Below are positions 61,957-64,000 of a DNA stretch of 64,000 nucleotides, one piece after another. The notes below the pieces were generated by a model. That model ran no database searches and was not told the DNA's origin. It was given only the letters and a program-made list of their open reading frames with translations. The stretch lies in contig NZ_VSLD01000007.1 of NCBI RefSeq assembly GCF_008107445.1, positions 62,001-126,000 of the forward strand, written 5' to 3'. Position 1 is the first letter of the stretch, and every line of letters starts with the position of its first letter. The translations under genes and the position numbers were made by a program. Source of the DNA: Arthrobacter echini (lineage in GTDB: Bacteria; Actinomycetota; Actinomycetes; Actinomycetales; Micrococcaceae).

Positions 61957-62733
61957 ATGACACCTGAGCCTCAGCCGACCGGACCGTCGACCCCGGCGGG
62001 TCCGCTGGTCCGGCTGAAGAACGTCAACAAGCATTTCGGTGAGCTGCATGTGCTCCGCGACATCAATCTGGAGGTCTCCCGCGGCGAGGTCGTGGTGGTC
62101 ATCGGCCCGTCCGGGTCGGGCAAGTCGACGCTGTGCCGGGCCATCAACCGCCTGGAGACGATCGACGACGGCGAGATCACCATCGACGGGAAGGTCCTCC
62201 CCGCCGAGGGCCAGGGCCTGGCGAAACTGCGTGCGGACGTGGGGATGGTCTTCCAGTCCTTCAATCTGTTCGCCCACAAGTCCATCCTGGAGAACGTGAC
62301 CCTCGGTCCCATGAAGGTCAAGGGCATGAAGGGCGCCGCCGCGAAGGAGCTGGCCATGTCGCTGCTCTCCCGGGTGGGCGTCGAGAACCAGGCGCAGAAA
62401 CTGCCCGCACAGCTCTCCGGCGGCCAGCAGCAGCGCGTGGCCATCGCGCGTGCGCTGGCCATGCAGCCCAAGGTGATGCTGTTCGACGAGCCCACCTCGG
62501 CCCTCGACCCGGAGATGATCACCGAGGTCCTCGATGCGATGGTCCTGCTCGCCAAGGAGGGCATGACGATGATCGTGGTGACCCACGAGATGGGTTTCGC
62601 CCGCAAGGCCGCCGACCGCGTGATCTTCATGGCCGACGGCGAGATCATGGAACAGGCGACGCCGGAGGAGTTCTTCACCAATCCGCAGACCGATCGCGCC
62701 AAGGACTTCCTCGGCAAGATCCTCGCGCACTGA
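61957..62733 (+). CDS. gluA: Amino acid ABC transporter ATP-binding protein (GluA-like)
   Basis: A 258-residue ABC ATPase powering polar amino acid uptake. Walker A is GPSGSGKST, the signature [16 protein letters not shown], and Walker [16 protein letters not shown], with the His switch in [10 protein letters not shown]. The gene order ATPase, binding protein, permease and the closeness to GluA/GlnQ make glutamate or glutamine the best guess for substrate. Confidence 0.93.
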   Translation: MTPEPQPTGPSTPAGPLVRLKNVNKHFGELHVLRDINLEVSRGEVVVVIGPSGSGKSTLCRAINRLETIDDGEITIDGKVLPAEGQGLAKLRADVGMVFQSFNLFAHKSILENVTLGPMKVKGMKGAAAKELAMSLLSRVGVENQAQKLPAQLSGGQQQRVAIARALAMQPKVMLFDEPTSALDPEMITEVLDAMVLLAKEGMTMIVVTHEMGFARKAADRVIFMADGEIMEQATPEEFFTNPQTDRAKDFLGKILAH

Positions 62734-62788
62734 CCCGTACACCCGACCACTCGAGGCCTTCGTGAGGGCCACAACGCAAGGAGAGCCA

Positions 62789-63631
62789 ATGCGCAAGACC
62801 CGTTACGCAGCAGCCGCGATGGCTGCCGCGGCCGCACTGACCCTGTCCGCCTGTGGTGGAGGCGACGACGCCAGTTCCTCCGGAGAGAGTGGCGACGCCG
62901 GCGGCGAGGTGGTCCGCATCGGCATCAAGTTCGACCAGCCGGGCCTCGGCTACAACGAGGGCGGATCGTACTCCGGGTTCGACGTCGACGTCGCCAAGTA
63001 CGTGGCCAACGAACTCGGCTACTCCGAGGACCAGATCGAGTTCGTGGAGTCCCCCTCCGCGAACCGCGAGAACATGCTGGCGAACGACCAGGTGGACATG
63101 ATCTTCGCGACCTACTCCATCACCGATACCCGCAAGGAGACCGTCGCCTTCGCAGGTCCCTACTTCATCGCCGGGCAGGATCTGCTGGTCCCCACCGACA
63201 GCGACATCACCGGTCCGGAGGATCTCGAGGGCAAGAACCTGTGCTCGGTCACCGGCTCCACCTCGGCGCAGAAGATCAAGGACCAGTACCCGGGTGTGCA
63301 GCTCGTGGAGCAGCCGGGCTACGCCGAGTGCGTCACGGCGATGGGCGGCGGACAGATCGATGCCGTCACCACCGACGACATCATCCTGGCGGGTCTCGCC
63401 GCGCAGGAGGCCAACGCCGGCAAGTTCAAGGTGGTCGGCAACACGTTCTCCGAGGAGAAGTACGGTGTGGGACTGCCCCAGGACAGTGACCAGTGTGAGG
63501 ACATCAACGCCGCCATCACCAAGATGATCGATGAGGGCGACTGGGAGGAAGCGCTCACCGCGAACACGGAAGGTGCCGACTACAGCTACAACGAGGATCT
63601 GAATCCCCCGGAGCCCGACGACTGCGCGTAG
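62789..63631 (+). CDS. gluB: Glutamate-type ABC transporter substrate-binding lipoprotein
   Basis: A 280-residue solute-binding protein. The signal peptide ends in the lipobox LTLSAC, with Cys at about 24 for lipid attachment. The mature protein has the type II fold with DVAKYVANELGY, PSANRENMLANDQVDMIFA and VTGSTSAQKIK as in glutamate-binding proteins. AAGGAGAG precedes the ATG at 62789; an in-frame start 27 bases earlier is rejected. A strong hairpin follows. Confidence 0.93.
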   Translation: MRKTRYAAAAMAAAAALTLSACGGGDDASSSGESGDAGGEVVRIGIKFDQPGLGYNEGGSYSGFDVDVAKYVANELGYSEDQIEFVESPSANRENMLANDQVDMIFATYSITDTRKETVAFAGPYFIAGQDLLVPTDSDITGPEDLEGKNLCSVTGSTSAQKIKDQYPGVQLVEQPGYAECVTAMGGGQIDAVTTDDIILAGLAAQEANAGKFKVVGNTFSEEKYGVGLPQDSDQCEDINAAITKMIDEGDWEEALTANTEGADYSYNEDLNPPEPDDCA

Positions 63632-63643
63632 CCGTCCGTCCCC

Positions 63644-63676
63644 TGGTGGGGTCACCCGTGACGGGTGGCCCCACCA
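63644..63676 (+). terminator. Intercistronic hairpin between binding protein and permease
   Basis: A 15-bp stem with one G-U pair (TGGTGGGGTCACCCG with CGGGTGGCCCCACCA) closing on TGA. It lies 12 bp after gluB and 33 bp before the permease start. No T tract follows, so partial termination or mRNA protection is more likely than full stop. Confidence 0.65.
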
Positions 63677-63709
63677 CAGCCGTGTTCCTCAACAGATAAG
63701 GGGTGATCC

Positions 63710-64000
63710 GTGGAGAGCTACCTGTCCCTCTTCGAGACGTACGACGTACCCGCTGCGTTCTGGGTCAACATCCAGCTGTCCTTCTGGTCCGCGATCTGGG
63801 CGCTGGCCCTGGGCACAGTCCTTGCGCTCTTCCGCATCTCCCCCATCCTCAGTCTGCAGTGGTTCGGCGCGGCCTACGTCAACATCTTCCGCAACACACC
63901 CCTGACGATCATCCTCGCCTTCGGGTTCCTCGGTCTGTTCTCCGTGATGCAGATCAGTCTGGCGGACGACCTCAATCTGAGCCTGTTCCGGATCGCGATC
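63710..64000 (+). CDS. gluC: Amino acid ABC transporter permease, N-terminal part (GluC-like)
   Basis: The first 97 codons of a permease cut by the window end. A membrane helix at about 20-42 and the segment AAYVNIFRNTPLTIILAFG are typical of His/Glu/Gln-type permeases (the RNTPL motif is near invariant). The GTG is preceded by AAGGGGTGATCC. It completes the operon order ATPase, binding protein, permease. Confidence 0.9.
   Translation, partial: MESYLSLFETYDVPAAFWVNIQLSFWSAIWALALGTVLALFRISPILSLQWFGAAYVNIFRNTPLTIILAFGFLGLFSVMQISLADDLNLSLFRIAI

Noticed and set aside
1-64000. CRISPR arrays, insertion sequences, attachment sites, rRNA genes
   Set aside because: No regularly spaced direct repeats with unique spacers, no transposase or integrase motifs, and no rRNA-like stretches were seen; only one tRNA was found.

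Overview
The window is 64 kb of chromosomal DNA from a high-GC actinobacterium, most likely a member of the Micrococcaceae (Arthrobacter or a close relative). The evidence is GTG starts, dense 4-bp overlaps between genes, actinobacterial marker families (DUF3107, DUF3117, UPF0182, DUF2342, AdnAB, UvrD2, RskA) and a gene order that, from memory, follows two Mycobacterium tuberculosis stretches: roughly Rv3193c-Rv3211 (10-48 kb here) and Rv1205-Rv1234 (51-62 kb here). No insertion sequence, phage gene, CRISPR array or plasmid function was seen. The region reads as core chromosome.

Layout. 0-1 kb: end of an ECF sigma gene and its RskA-type anti-sigma factor. 1-3.6 kb: etfB-etfA plus a PIG-L deacetylase. 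3.7-8.5 kb: HtrA-type protease, then divergently a TPM-domain protein and a PspA homologue (envelope stress). 8.6-10 kb: photolyase. 10.2 kb: initiator tRNA-fMet between strong hairpins. 10.3-16.5 kb: UPF0182 membrane protein, PDZ/Lon-type protease, DUF2342 metalloprotease. 16.6-30.5 kb: a DNA-repair and nucleotide-hygiene block (YgjP-like metallopeptidase, UvrD2, NudC, a macrolide-phosphotransferase-like protein, AdnB, AdnA, an alkyltransferase-like protein, a DnaQ exonuclease, DUF1697).

30.5-40.8 kb: a complete coproporphyrin-dependent heme pathway. Eight genes on the minus strand (hemE-cgoX-hemQ-hemH-hemC-hemD-hemB-hemL, mostly overlapping or within 10 bp) diverge from hemA, and a good DtxR/IdeR-like iron box sits in the hemE-hemA gap. 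40.9-48.6 kb: MoeZ, TetR regulator, DUF3107, ferritin-like protein, RNB ribonuclease, RhlE RNA helicase, orphan adenine methyltransferase. 48.6-51.1 kb: PHP phosphoesterase and Xaa-Pro aminopeptidase.

51.2-58.6 kb: general-stress protein, MgtE-N/CBS protein, DUF1003, Mrp, TatB, and the sigE/anti-sigma pair, then an O-methyltransferase and DUF3117. 58.7-61.8 kb: PIG-V-like membrane glycosyltransferase, TagA, DivIVA-domain protein, LOG family protein. 61.9-64 kb: start of a glutamate-type ABC transporter operon, cut by the window end.

The most consistent unannotated signal is a TANNNT element 5-7 bp before the start codon of many first genes. It predicts leaderless transcripts and fixes several starts. 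Other items worth a second look are the iron box, a phosphotransferase-like protein lacking the metal-binding Asp, a duplicated motif upstream of the photolyase, and a perfect 14-bp inverted repeat between two divergent protease genes.
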